From assembly GCA_027030245.1 (NCBI GenBank), contig JALVFE010000002.1, positions 1-48,320 on the forward strand: a DNA stretch of 48,320 nt. Direction: 5' to 3'. The position numbers and the translations under genes were made by a program. Below, piece after piece: positions 1-8,243 of this stretch. The notes under the pieces were generated by a model that was not told the origin of the DNA, ran no database searches, and worked only from the letters and a program-made list of their open reading frames with translations. Each line of letters opens with the position of its first letter. The stretch's first letter is position 1. The DNA is from Melioribacteraceae bacterium. GTDB taxonomy: Bacteria > Bacteroidota > Ignavibacteria > Ignavibacteriales > Melioribacteraceae.

Positions 1-1
1 G

Positions 2-97
2 ATTTTCTATAATAGAAATAGAATTCATTCGGCTTTGGGTTATATTTCACCGGTTGAGTTTAGAGAAAAATTTGAAACGAATGAAAATGTGTATTAA
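2..97 (+). pseudogene. 3' end of an IS3-family transposase (OrfB, rve domain), cut by the window edge
   Basis: Reading from base 2, the frame gives about 31 residues ending at TAA (95-97), with the block FYNRNRIHSALGYISPVEF. That is the hallmark C-terminal end of the IS3/IS150-type integrase (YN..R.H..LGY.SP..F). The catalytic DDE part would lie upstream of the window, so I cannot tell whether the full element is intact. The matching right end is seen just downstream at 103-127. Confidence 0.85.
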
Positions 98-102
98 TTT
101 TC

Positions 103-127
103 TGTCTACTTTTTGGGGCGCTGATCA
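103..127. repeat. Probable right terminal inverted repeat of the IS3-family element
   Basis: Six bases after the transposase stop lies a 25-base block that reads, on the - strand, TGATCAGCGCCCCAAAAAGT and onward. It starts with TGA (ends in TCA on +), as IS3-family ends do, and contains a C-run. The left end is outside the window, so the inverted repeat cannot be confirmed here. Confidence 0.65.
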
Positions 128-308
128 ATTATGATATTTTATAAATCTTAATCTATCATAAGAATCATAATAATCTGCGTTACTATTTTGATAATATTAT
201 AAGCACACTTCACTATTACACACCAAAAATAATCTCCACTTATCGAATTTTACAAGTTTTTGTCGTAATTCTACAAGCAGAGATTTTCCTAACAATTTAC
301 ATTACAAT
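128..308. other. AT-rich spacer between IS end and first small ORF
   Basis: About 180 bases of AT-rich sequence. I see no gene, hairpin or confident promoter in it. Confidence 0.5.
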
Positions 309-542
309 ATGATTTTGAACGAAATAACAACCTATAAAACCGGCGTAAGTGGTTTAATAATAATCTTTCTGCTCGCAATTATTATACAAGAAAAATTTAC
401 GTGGATTATCGGCATAGTTTTAATACTAAGTATACTAATTGTCAGAGCAAACCTTGGGGAAGTTACCAAGAAAAGTGAATTATTCTTTGTTTCCTTTCTG
501 ATAGTAATAATAAGCTTTGTAATTATTCTAATGTTTATCTAA
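309..542 (+). CDS. Small hydrophobic membrane protein, unknown function
   Basis: 77 residues with three hydrophobic stretches (about 14-26, 31-46 and 57-76), a charged linker EVTKKSE before the last one, and almost no soluble part. No family is recognised. No clear ribosome binding site precedes the ATG, which is not unusual in this phylum. It lies between an IS end and the fibre genes, so it could be a small real gene or a chance AT-rich hydrophobic frame. Confidence 0.4.
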   Translation: MILNEITTYKTGVSGLIIIFLLAIIIQEKFTWIIGIVLILSILIVRANLGEVTKKSELFFVSFLIVIISFVIILMFI

Positions 543-603
543 AAAAATAAACGTTTTGCAAAAATATGAACCATCTTATCGTAATAAACACAATGAGGTA
601 AAA

Positions 604-2745
604 ATGAAACTATCAATAATCAAATCGATTATTTTAGTACTATTTTTTATTAATGGAGTTCTGTTTTCGCAAGTACCGCAGACAATAAGTTACCAAGGTG
701 TACTAACCGATACCGACGGTGCAATAGTTCCCGACGGCGATTATTCAATAGTATTTACTCTTTACGATGCTCTTACTGGCGGCACAAACTTATGGACGGA
801 AACACAAACAGTAACCGTTTCCGGTGGTCTGTTTAACGTAATTCTCGGTAGCGTTAATCCGATTAACTTGGAATTCGATAAACAATATTGGTTAGGAATT
901 TCCATTGAAGGCGGAGACGAACTTACTCCGAGAACAGAACTTACATCTTCCGCTTATTCATTAAACACGAGAAATATTCCGGATAACATTGTAACGGCGG
1001 AAAAAGTTGCCGATGGGAATTTAGTCAGGAGTATAAATTCACTTAAAGATAATATAACACTTGCCGCAGGCAGTAATGTTAATATTTCGGAATCCGGCAA
1101 TACAATAACTATTTCAGCAACCGGCGGTTCTTCCGGCGACAACTTGGGTAACCATACTGCAACGCAAAATATTAAATTAAACGGGCATTGGCTTTCCGGG
1201 GACGGAGGTAATGAGGGAGTTTATGTTAAAAATAATGGCTATGTCGGAGTAGGTACTTCATCACCAAGCGCCGCTTTACACGTAAATGATAATGACGGAG
1301 TTTTATTCCAAGGAGCTTACGGAAGCGGAACCGCATTAAACCAGGGCGCCGGTACGAGAATGATGTGGTATCCTAAAAAAGCCGCTTTTAGAGCAGGGTA
1401 TGTTGGTAGTACTCAGTGGGATGATGCCAATATTGGTAATTATTCAACAGCAATGGGAAAAAACACAACCGCCAGTGGATATTCTTCAACAGCAATGGGT
1501 GACGGAACAACCGCCAGCGGATATTCTTCAACAGCAATGGGTTACGGAACAACCGCAAGCAGAGATATTTCCACAGCAATGGGTAACGGAACAACCGCAA
1601 GCGGAAATTATTCCACAGCAATGGGCAGCGGAACAACTGCCAGCGGATATTATTCAACAGCAATGGGTTACGAAACAACCGCAAGCGGAGATAATTCCAC
1701 AGCAATAGGTTACGAAACAACCGCAAGCGGAAATAGGTCCACAGCAATGGGTGATTACACAACTGCCAGCGGAGATAATTCAACAGCAATGGGGAGCGCA
1801 ACAACCGCAAGCGGAGATAATTCAACAGCAATGGGTTTCGCTACAAAAGCAGAGAGTTATATTTCATTAGCTGTAGGAAGATATAATAAAGGCGGTGGAA
1901 CTCCAAATAATTGGATAAGTTCAGACCCGTTATTTGAAATTGGTAACGGAACATCTTCCAATAGATCTAATGCGGTAACAGTTCTTAAAAACGGTAATGT
2001 AGGCATTGGCACAGCAACACCGGCACACAAACTGCAATTACATAATACTTCTTCCGGTTATGTATACACCTCTTTTACAAATTCCACTACCGGTTCAGCC
2101 GACGGGAGCGGTGTTCTAATAGGACTTGATGCCGGTGAAGATTTTAGAATCCATTCCTTCGAAAATAATAATATTAAGTTTTATATAAATGATGCCGAAA
2201 AGATGCGGATTGCCAGCTCCGGTAATGTAGGCATTGGCACAACATCTCCGGATTATAAACTGGAAGTAAACGGTTCGGCAGGTAAACCCGGCGGCGGTTC
2301 TTGGACTAACAGTTCCGATATACGCTTAAAGGATGTAAAAGGTAAATATAACCGTGGTTTAAAAGATATATTAAAATTAAAACCAATTAAATTTAATTAT
2401 AAAGTAAACAACCCCCGCAATCTGCCAAGCGATATAGAATATGTGGGTTTTATAGCTCAAGAAGTAGAAAAAGTATTCCCCGAAGCAATTAGCAAAGGCA
2501 AAGACGGTTACTTGGATTTTAATATGCATTCAATAAATGTAGCAATGGTTAATGCAATAAAAGAACAGGAAGAAAAAATCAAGAATCAAGACACGAGAAT
2601 TAAGCAATTGGAAAAAGAAAACCAAAAATTAAAAACGGTTATTGAAGAAAACAACGATCTGAAAAACGAAATAAGAATTATTAAAGCTGCCTTAAATAAA
2701 TTAATGCATCAACAGCCGCATATTGCACTAACAAAAGCGAGGTAA
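604..2745 (+). CDS. Secreted fibre protein with YadA-head-like repeats and C-terminal S74 intramolecular chaperone (tail-fibre domain)
   Basis: 713 residues from ATG 604, preferred over an upstream in-frame ATG at 556 because GAGGT sits just before it and a Sec signal peptide (about 1-23, ending LFSQ) follows directly. The N-terminal domain (about 25-185) has the ISYQGVLTD..G and WLGI..E....PR features common in Bacteroidota tail-fibre-like proteins. Residues about 280-419 are ten 14-residue repeats (STAMG..TTASG), a YadA/haemagglutinin head pattern. Residues about 570-645 are a Peptidase_S74 chaperone with SDIRLK (Ser571/Lys576) and FIAQEVEKVFPEA, followed by a coiled coil (about 655-705). 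By family knowledge such proteins trimerise and may release the chaperone by autocleavage. No T9SS sorting domain is present, so surface anchoring is unexplained. The 2748 gene follows after two bases. Confidence 0.85.
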   Translation: MKLSIIKSIILVLFFINGVLFSQVPQTISYQGVLTDTDGAIVPDGDYSIVFTLYDALTGGTNLWTETQTVTVSGGLFNVILGSVNPINLEFDKQYWLGISIEGGDELTPRTELTSSAYSLNTRNIPDNIVTAEKVADGNLVRSINSLKDNITLAAGSNVNISESGNTITISATGGSSGDNLGNHTATQNIKLNGHWLSGDGGNEGVYVKNNGYVGVGTSSPSAALHVNDNDGVLFQGAYGSGTALNQGAGTRMMWYPKKAAFRAGYVGSTQWDDANIGNYSTAMGKNTTASGYSSTAMGDGTTASGYSSTAMGYGTTASRDISTAMGNGTTASGNYSTAMGSGTTASGYYSTAMGYETTASGDNSTAIGYETTASGNRSTAMGDYTTASGDNSTAMGSATTASGDNSTAMGFATKAESYISLAVGRYNKGGGTPNNWISSDPLFEIGNGTSSNRSNAVTVLKNGNVGIGTATPAHKLQLHNTSSGYVYTSFTNSTTGSADGSGVLIGLDAGEDFRIHSFENNNIKFYINDAEKMRIASSGNVGIGTTSPDYKLEVNGSAGKPGGGSWTNSSDIRLKDVKGKYNRGLKDILKLKPIKFNYKVNNPRNLPSDIEYVGFIAQEVEKVFPEAISKGKDGYLDFNMHSINVAMVNAIKEQEEKIKNQDTRIKQLEKENQKLKTVIEENNDLKNEIRIIKAALNKLMHQQPHIALTKAR
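1441..1860 (+). repeat. Ten tandem 42-bp repeats coding the fibre head
   Basis: Ten in-frame 14-codon units, each starting around (T/A)(A/C)NTCNACAGCAATGGG and coding xSTAMGxxTTASGx. The last unit is the most diverged (FATKAESY). Because 42 is a multiple of three, other frames also stay open here and give spurious ORFs on both strands. Tandem arrays of this kind can gain or lose units by slippage. Confidence 0.9.
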
Positions 2746-2747
2746 AA

Positions 2748-4466
2748 ATGAAATTATCAAGAATCAGATCGATTATTTTAGCGCTATTCTTCATTAGCGG
2801 AGTTCTGTTTCCACAAGTACCGCAGACAATAAGTTACCAAGGCGTACTAACCGATACCGACGGTGCAATCGTTCACGACGGCAATTATCCAATAGTATTT
2901 ACTCTTTACGATGCTCTTACCGGTGGCACAAACTTATGGACGGAAACACAAACAGTAAGCGTTTCCGGTGGTCTGTTTAACGTAATTCTCGGTAGCGTTA
3001 ATCCGATTAACTTGGAATTCGATAAACAATATTGGTTAGGAATTTCAATTGAAGGCGGAGACGAACTTACTCCGAGAACAGAACTTACATCTTCCGCTTA
3101 TTCATTAAACACGAGAAATATTCCGGATAACATTGTAACGGCGGAAAAAGTTGCCGATGGGAATTTAGTTAGAAGTATAAACTCACTTAAAGATAATGTA
3201 ACACTTGCCGCAGGCAGTAATGTTAATATTTCGGAATCCGGCAATACAATAACCATTTCGGCAACCGGCGGCGGAATTAGTTCCTTAGACGGTGTATCCA
3301 ACGATGGCGGTAATATCGATTTGGTTGCAGGCAGTAATATAACAATTACTCCGGACGATGCAAATAATAAAATAACAATTGCCGCAACCGGCGGTTCTTC
3401 CGGCGATAACTTGGGTAATCATACAGCAACGCAAAATATCAGATTAAACGGGCACTGGCTTTCCGGGGACGGAGGTAATGAAGGGATTTACGTACACGGT
3501 AGTGGTAAAGTAGGAATCGGAAGTAATAATCCTCTCGTTGAATTTGATGTACACGGTACTACAAGAGCAACAACGATACGAGCAGGAAATCCCGTTAGCA
3601 GCTATGGCGCCGGAGATATTGCCGCTGTAAATAATATTATTGCCGATGATAATATTACTGCCGGGGATGATATAACCGCCAACGGAGTTATTAAAACGGG
3701 CACGCCATCTTCCAGTTATACGACAGGCGACATTGTAGCTGCTCATGATTTAAAAGCCGATTTAAGTATTTATTCCGGTAGTTTTATTCGCGCCGGAACT
3801 TCTTTAGAAGCAGGTACTTTTATTAATTCCTCAGGTAATATTGTCTCATCAAACGGAGCAATTCTAACCGGCACGCCTACTACGTCATACGGTAACGGAG
3901 ATATAGTTGCCACCGATGATTTAAAATGCGATGATGATATTTATGCCGGAGATGATATAATATCTAACGGAGTTATAAAAGCCGGTACACCTCCTTATAA
4001 TGATGAAAAAATCCCCGGCGACATCACAGCCGAACATAGAATATACGTTGGAGATGCCGCTATTATATCGGGACGCGCCAGTATAAATGGCGGTGATTTT
4101 TATAACGTTGGAACTTATGCTCTTTATGTTTATGGCGATGCCTATGCAACCGGTTCTTGGAATAGTTCCGATATAAAATTCAAAAAAAATATAAAGGAAA
4201 TTGGAAATATTACGGAAAAACTAAAAAGATTAAGAGGCGTTTCATTTTATTGGAAGGTTGATGAATATAAAGAGAGGGAATTTTCGGATAAAAAGCAATT
4301 CGGGTTCATTGCCCAAGAAGTGGAAAAAGTCTTTCCGAATCTAGTAAAAACCGATGAAAACGGTGAAAAAGCCGTAAACTATATTGAGATAATACCATTA
4401 CTTCTTGAGGCATATAAACATCAACAAAAAGAAATAGAAGAACTTCGTAGTTTGATTAATCATTAA
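2748..4466 (+). CDS. Second secreted fibre protein with S74 intramolecular chaperone, paralogue of the preceding gene
   Basis: 572 residues with a signal peptide (about 1-23, ending LFPQ). The first ~180 residues are almost identical to the upstream paralogue. A 41-residue module (GGNIDLVAGSNITITPDD) is then added before the shared segment LGNHTATQNI..NGHWLSGDGGNEG. The shaft (about 260-440) has imperfect repeats around IKTGTPSSSY..GDIVA.DDL..DD.I.AGDDI, unlike the YadA repeats next door. The C-terminal S74 domain starts near SDIKFKKNI (Ser474/Lys479) and has FGFIAQEVEKVFPNLV, then a short coiled coil. The start codon lies two bases after the previous stop, with GAGGT overlapping that stop, so the two are co-transcribed. 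Probably a surface fibre; a binding target cannot be inferred. Confidence 0.85.
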   Translation: MKLSRIRSIILALFFISGVLFPQVPQTISYQGVLTDTDGAIVHDGNYPIVFTLYDALTGGTNLWTETQTVSVSGGLFNVILGSVNPINLEFDKQYWLGISIEGGDELTPRTELTSSAYSLNTRNIPDNIVTAEKVADGNLVRSINSLKDNVTLAAGSNVNISESGNTITISATGGGISSLDGVSNDGGNIDLVAGSNITITPDDANNKITIAATGGSSGDNLGNHTATQNIRLNGHWLSGDGGNEGIYVHGSGKVGIGSNNPLVEFDVHGTTRATTIRAGNPVSSYGAGDIAAVNNIIADDNITAGDDITANGVIKTGTPSSSYTTGDIVAAHDLKADLSIYSGSFIRAGTSLEAGTFINSSGNIVSSNGAILTGTPTTSYGNGDIVATDDLKCDDDIYAGDDIISNGVIKAGTPPYNDEKIPGDITAEHRIYVGDAAIISGRASINGGDFYNVGTYALYVYGDAYATGSWNSSDIKFKKNIKEIGNITEKLKRLRGVSFYWKVDEYKEREFSDKKQFGFIAQEVEKVFPNLVKTDENGEKAVNYIEIIPLLLEAYKHQQKEIEELRSLINH

Positions 4467-4485
4467 AATAAATACAGGTAAAAAA

Positions 4486-5043
4486 ATGAAAGGACAAATT
4501 ATATACATAATAATATTATTGTTATTGCTTGGCAGTCTTACGGATATATTTCCTCAATATGCAATAAACAAAAGCGTTACGGGCAACGGAAGTAGTTTTA
4601 TGCAAAACGGCAGCCAAGTAGTTAATGGTACGCTTGGGCAAACACTAATTGGCATGAATACGAATTCAACACAACAAAATCATATCGGGTTTTGGTATCA
4701 AGTGAATTCTGTTGTTACAGCTGTAGAAAATGAATTTGATAATTTGCCAACTGAATTTAGATTATACCAAAACTACCCTAACCCATTTAACCCGACAACA
4801 ACAATAGAATATTCAATCCCAACTTCCTCCCCTTTGGCAAAGGGGAGGACCGAGGAGGGGTTCGTAACTTTGAAAATTTACGATGTGCTGGGAAGAGAAG
4901 TTGCAACCCTTGTAAATAAAAAACAATCACCCGGCATTTATGAGGTAACATTTGATGCAAGTAACTTACCAAGCGGAGTTTATATTTACAAAATACAAGC
5001 CGGTTCTTTTACGCAAAGCAGAAAACTTTTATTGATGAAATAA
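4486..5043 (+). CDS. Small secreted protein with T9SS type-A sorting domain carrying a palindromic-repeat insert
   Basis: 185 residues: signal peptide (about 1-24, ending FPQ), a short domain of about 65 residues (NGSQVVNGTLGQTLIG...GFWYQV) seen in many T9SS cargo proteins, then a C-terminal sorting domain (about 90-185) with LYQNYPNPFNPTTTIEYSIP, KIYDVLGREVATLVN, SGVYIYKIQAGSF and a KLLLMK end. Between strands SIPTSS and FVTLKIY there are ten extra residues, PLAKGRTEEG, coded by a palindromic repeat at 4828-4863. It should be exported by Sec, then across the outer membrane by T9SS, and anchored or released. It follows the fibre genes by 19 bases and may be part of that operon. The mature function is unknown. 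Confidence 0.8.
   Translation: MKGQIIYIIILLLLLGSLTDIFPQYAINKSVTGNGSSFMQNGSQVVNGTLGQTLIGMNTNSTQQNHIGFWYQVNSVVTAVENEFDNLPTEFRLYQNYPNPFNPTTTIEYSIPTSSPLAKGRTEEGFVTLKIYDVLGREVATLVNKKQSPGIYEVTFDASNLPSGVYIYKIQAGSFTQSRKLLLMK
4828..4863 (+). repeat. Palindromic repeat element inside a T9SS sorting-domain coding region (copy 1)
   Basis: CCTCCCCTTTG and CAAAGGGGAGG form an 11-bp inverted repeat around a central G, followed by ACCGAGGAGGGG. It lies in frame in the 4486 gene and codes the insert PLAKGRTEEG. Homologous copies are at 6419-6456 and, on the - strand, about 47066-47102. Confidence 0.8.
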
Positions 5044-5058
5044 AATAGAGAAAAGAAA

Positions 5059-6651
5059 ATGGAACCTAAAAAATATTTAATACAGAAAAGACTCATCATA
5101 TTTCTATTGTTGATTCTTTTTAATATTCAGCAGAAAAACTATTCGCAACTAATTCAACCTGAAGATTTGGTTTATAAGGGCGCGTTCTTAACTCCCGAGT
5201 GGGTTTCCGATACGGAATTTTGGGAATACGGAGGAATGGCTATGACATACTACCCGTTGGGCGATCCGGATGGTCCCAATGACGGATATCCGGGTTCAAT
5301 TATTGGCGCCGGATATGACGCTCTTCAATATTTTTCCGAAATAAGTATTCCCGAACCGGTTATTTCTCCTACAAAAAACATAAATGAATTAAATACTGCT
5401 AAAACATTGCAGCCGTTTTCGGATGTAACAGGCGGTCTGTTTGCTCCGCTGCTTGCAGAAATGCCGAGAGTTGGAGTTGCTTATCTACCGAAACAAGCCG
5501 GACAAACTTCGGATAAACTTTACTACTGTTGGGGAGCGCATTTTCAAGAAGCCGGAGAAAGCAGCGATATGCCGTCTCATTCGTGGAGTAATTTGGATTT
5601 ATCAAATCCGCAAACAACCGGTGCTTGGTGGATTGATTGTGCCTCAAATTATTCGGGGAATGATTATATGTTCACAATTCCCAAAGAATGGGCGGATGCA
5701 AATACGCCTGGAATGAGATTGGTTTCGGGAAGATATAGAGATGGCGGTTGGTCAGGATACGGTCCTTCGCTATATGCTTTCGGTCCTTGGTTAGACGGTA
5801 ATCCGCCGCCAAACGGCGATACTCTTACTACAATCACATTATTACAATACACCGACAATTACAACGGCGAACCGGATACTGTTTATCAGTTAAATAATTA
5901 CGCTCATTCCGATGAATGGTCGGGTGGAGCTTGGTTGACTGCCGGAAATAATTCTGCGGTAATTTTTGTTGGTACGAAAGGAATTGGCGATACTTGGTAC
6001 GGCAACGAAAACGGACCTTGTCTCGATTGCGATAACAGAGGCTGGTGGAGTACGGAATTCCAAGGACAGATTCTTTTTTATGATCCGAGAGATTTTGCAA
6101 AAGTCGCTAAAGGAACCATGAAGCCTTACGAACCTCAACCTTATGCCGTAATGAATATTGATAACGTACTTTTTTATATTCGGTCCAGTCAGCAGTGGTA
6201 TCATGTAGGGGCAGCATGTTACGATTCGCAAAATCATTTTCTTTATATTTTTGAAAGCGGAAGATTTGAAGATGATAGAACTTTAGTTCATGTTTGGGAA
6301 GTGAAAGAATCAACAACTGATGTTGAAAGTAACGGAATTCTACCAACCGAATTTAAGTTATACCAGAACTATCCAAATCCGTTTAACCCGACAACCACGA
6401 TAGAATATTCAATCCCAACTTCCTCCCCTTTGGCAAAGAGGAGGACCGAGGAGGGGTTCGTAACTTTGAAAATTTACGATGTACTGGGAAGAGAAGTTGC
6501 AACCCTTGTAAACAAAAAACAATCACCCGGTATTTACAAAGTAACATTTGATGCAAAGTCCGCCGCAGGCGGATTACCAAGCGGGGTTTACATTTATCAA
6601 ATACGCGCCGGTTCTTTTGAGCAAAGCAAAAAACTTTTATTGATGAAATAA
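5059..6651 (+). CDS. Large secreted T9SS cargo protein, unknown function
   Basis: 530 residues: signal peptide (about 1-31, ending NYSQ), a mature domain of about 390 residues rich in W, Y, G and P (for example SGYGPSLYAFGPWLDGNPPPNGD, GPCLDCDNRGWWSTEFQGQILFYDPRDF), and a type-A sorting domain (about 430-530). The repeated GPWxxG, ILFYDP and HVWEVK pieces suggest a beta-propeller or sandwich, but I recognise no enzyme family. The sorting domain carries the same ten-residue palindrome-coded insert as the 4486 gene, here PLAKRRTEEG because one base of the palindrome has changed. It begins 15 bases after the previous stop. Confidence 0.75.
   Translation: MEPKKYLIQKRLIIFLLLILFNIQQKNYSQLIQPEDLVYKGAFLTPEWVSDTEFWEYGGMAMTYYPLGDPDGPNDGYPGSIIGAGYDALQYFSEISIPEPVISPTKNINELNTAKTLQPFSDVTGGLFAPLLAEMPRVGVAYLPKQAGQTSDKLYYCWGAHFQEAGESSDMPSHSWSNLDLSNPQTTGAWWIDCASNYSGNDYMFTIPKEWADANTPGMRLVSGRYRDGGWSGYGPSLYAFGPWLDGNPPPNGDTLTTITLLQYTDNYNGEPDTVYQLNNYAHSDEWSGGAWLTAGNNSAVIFVGTKGIGDTWYGNENGPCLDCDNRGWWSTEFQGQILFYDPRDFAKVAKGTMKPYEPQPYAVMNIDNVLFYIRSSQQWYHVGAACYDSQNHFLYIFESGRFEDDRTLVHVWEVKESTTDVESNGILPTEFKLYQNYPNPFNPTTTIEYSIPTSSPLAKRRTEEGFVTLKIYDVLGREVATLVNKKQSPGIYKVTFDAKSAAGGLPSGVYIYQIRAGSFEQSKKLLLMK
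6419..6456 (+). repeat. Palindromic repeat element inside a T9SS sorting-domain coding region (copy 2)
   Basis: Nearly identical to the copy at 4828-4863 but with AAAGAGGAGG in place of AAAGGGGAGG, so one stem pair is lost and Gly becomes Arg. The reading frame is kept. Confidence 0.8.
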
Positions 6652-6699
6652 CTTAGATGGAAACAAAAAAATATTTAACAACAAAAATGGTGTGTAATT

Positions 6700-8172
6700 A
6701 TGAAATCATTAAGATTTTTATCTATAGCTTTGGCAGTTTTAATTTTTATTTATTCAAATTTATTTTCTCAGCAAAAATTTTTAGATAATTTAACTAAATT
6801 ATATTCTACAGAACATTTTTACTTAAAGGGAAAACTTGCTAAAAATTATTCGCAATATAAAGATTTTAATCTGAATAATATCTTTGGATACAGAATAATA
6901 AACCAAATCAAACAAACAAATATTCCCCTCGAATTAGCTACCTCAAAAAGTAAAAGCCCTAGAATAGTTATGAATAAAAATATACTTGATAATAATTTTC
7001 TTTTAAGAGAAAAGATTATGCAAAAATGGGATAGTACTAATTGGACGAATAGTGAAAAATATACTTATATATATGATGAGCATAATAATAATATTGAATT
7101 TCTGTTGGAATTCTGGGTGGAGGATGATTGGTTCAAAGAATCTAGAATTACTTATACTTATGACGAGAATAATAATCTAATAGAATATTTCTATGACGTA
7201 TGGAATAATGACAATTGGGAAAGACACATTAAAATTAATTATACGTATGATGAGAACAACAATAATGTTGAATTAATCAGACAAGACTGGAATGGTGAGG
7301 AATGGCTGAATTATCTAAAAAACACATACACTTATACGGGTAATAACAAAACCATACATTTAAATCAAATATGGGATGGTACTGAATGGGTCAATTGCTA
7401 TAGAATACTATACGAATATAATAACCATAATATTATGATTGAATATCTTCTACAACTATGGGAAGATAGTAATTGGGTGAATAATCTGAAGGAGACCTAC
7501 GCTTATGATGTAAATAATAATAATATGATTGAAAAACTACAGCAAACATGGGAAGATAGTATTTGGGTAAATAAAGGAATGAATTATTACAGTTACAATG
7601 CACATAATAATTTGATTGAGTATCAATACAAAATTTGGGAAAATGGAGAGTGGATAAGTCGTGATATTAGAACTTACATTTATGATGATAATGATAATAT
7701 GATTGAGTATTTACATCAAAAAGTAGAAGGTACTGAATTGAGAAATAATGATAAGAAAAAATACACTTATGATGAGAACAATAACTTGATTAAAGAAATA
7801 TGGCAAAATTGGGAAGGAACAGAATGGTTGAATGATAGGAGGTTTTTATATAGTTATCAGGCGATAACAGATGTAGAGTTCAACAATCAAATCACACTAA
7901 AATTTGAACTTTCTTATAATTATCCAAATCCGTTTAATCCAAGTACGACAATTAGCTATACATTGCCTCAAGATAGCTTTGTTCAATTAATTGTATATAA
8001 CATTCTCGGCAAAGAAGTTGCAACTCTTGTAAACAAAAAACAATCACCCGGTATTTACAAAGTAACATTTGATGCAAAGTCCACCGCAGGCGGATTGCCA
8101 AGCGGAGTTTACTTATACAAACTTCAAGCGGGTAGTTTCGTTCAAACCCGGAAAATGATTTTGATGAAATAA
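6700..8172 (+). CDS. Secreted T9SS cargo protein built of about ten Trp/Tyr/Asn-rich 29-residue repeats
   Basis: 490 residues: signal peptide (about 1-24, ending LFSQ), a charged linker to about 105, then nine to ten repeats of about 29 residues with the pattern W....W......YTYDENNN.IEY (about 107-390). The C-terminal sorting domain (about 400-490) has NYPNPFNPSTTISYTLP, YNILGKEVATLVN, SGVYLYKLQAG and KMILMK. The repeats resemble YD/RHS-type beta-hairpin repeats, though I cannot assign a family firmly. This sorting domain lacks the palindrome insert, yet its last third is almost base-identical to that of the 5059 gene, which suggests mosaic exchange. A hairpin resembling a terminator follows. 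Confidence 0.75.
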   Translation: MKSLRFLSIALAVLIFIYSNLFSQQKFLDNLTKLYSTEHFYLKGKLAKNYSQYKDFNLNNIFGYRIINQIKQTNIPLELATSKSKSPRIVMNKNILDNNFLLREKIMQKWDSTNWTNSEKYTYIYDEHNNNIEFLLEFWVEDDWFKESRITYTYDENNNLIEYFYDVWNNDNWERHIKINYTYDENNNNVELIRQDWNGEEWLNYLKNTYTYTGNNKTIHLNQIWDGTEWVNCYRILYEYNNHNIMIEYLLQLWEDSNWVNNLKETYAYDVNNNNMIEKLQQTWEDSIWVNKGMNYYSYNAHNNLIEYQYKIWENGEWISRDIRTYIYDDNDNMIEYLHQKVEGTELRNNDKKKYTYDENNNLIKEIWQNWEGTEWLNDRRFLYSYQAITDVEFNNQITLKFELSYNYPNPFNPSTTISYTLPQDSFVQLIVYNILGKEVATLVNKKQSPGIYKVTFDAKSTAGGLPSGVYLYKLQAGSFVQTRKMILMK

Positions 8173-8182
8173 CCTCTTTGAT

Positions 8183-8214
8183 TTCGGGGGCGGTTCTTAA
8201 ATAATCGCCCCGAA
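8183..8214 (+). terminator. Possible terminator after the fibre/T9SS cluster
   Basis: TTCGGGGGCG and CGCCCCGAA can pair (one bulged G) around a 13-base loop, followed by CTTTTA. The T-run is weak, so this is a plausible rather than certain intrinsic terminator. Confidence 0.5.
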
Positions 8215-8243
8215 CTTTTACTTCCCCTTCGCCCTAAATTTAT

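Noticed and set aside
1400-1708. 102-residue Gln/Pro-rich ORF in another + frame
   Set aside because: Same cause: shifted frame of the fibre head repeats.
1388-1831. 147-residue Leu/Arg-rich ORF on the - strand
   Set aside because: It is the complement of the 42-bp coding repeat array; repeats of a multiple of three keep all frames open.
1441-1860. CRISPR-like regular repeats
   Set aside because: Units are contiguous 42-bp coding repeats with no spacers and no cas genes.
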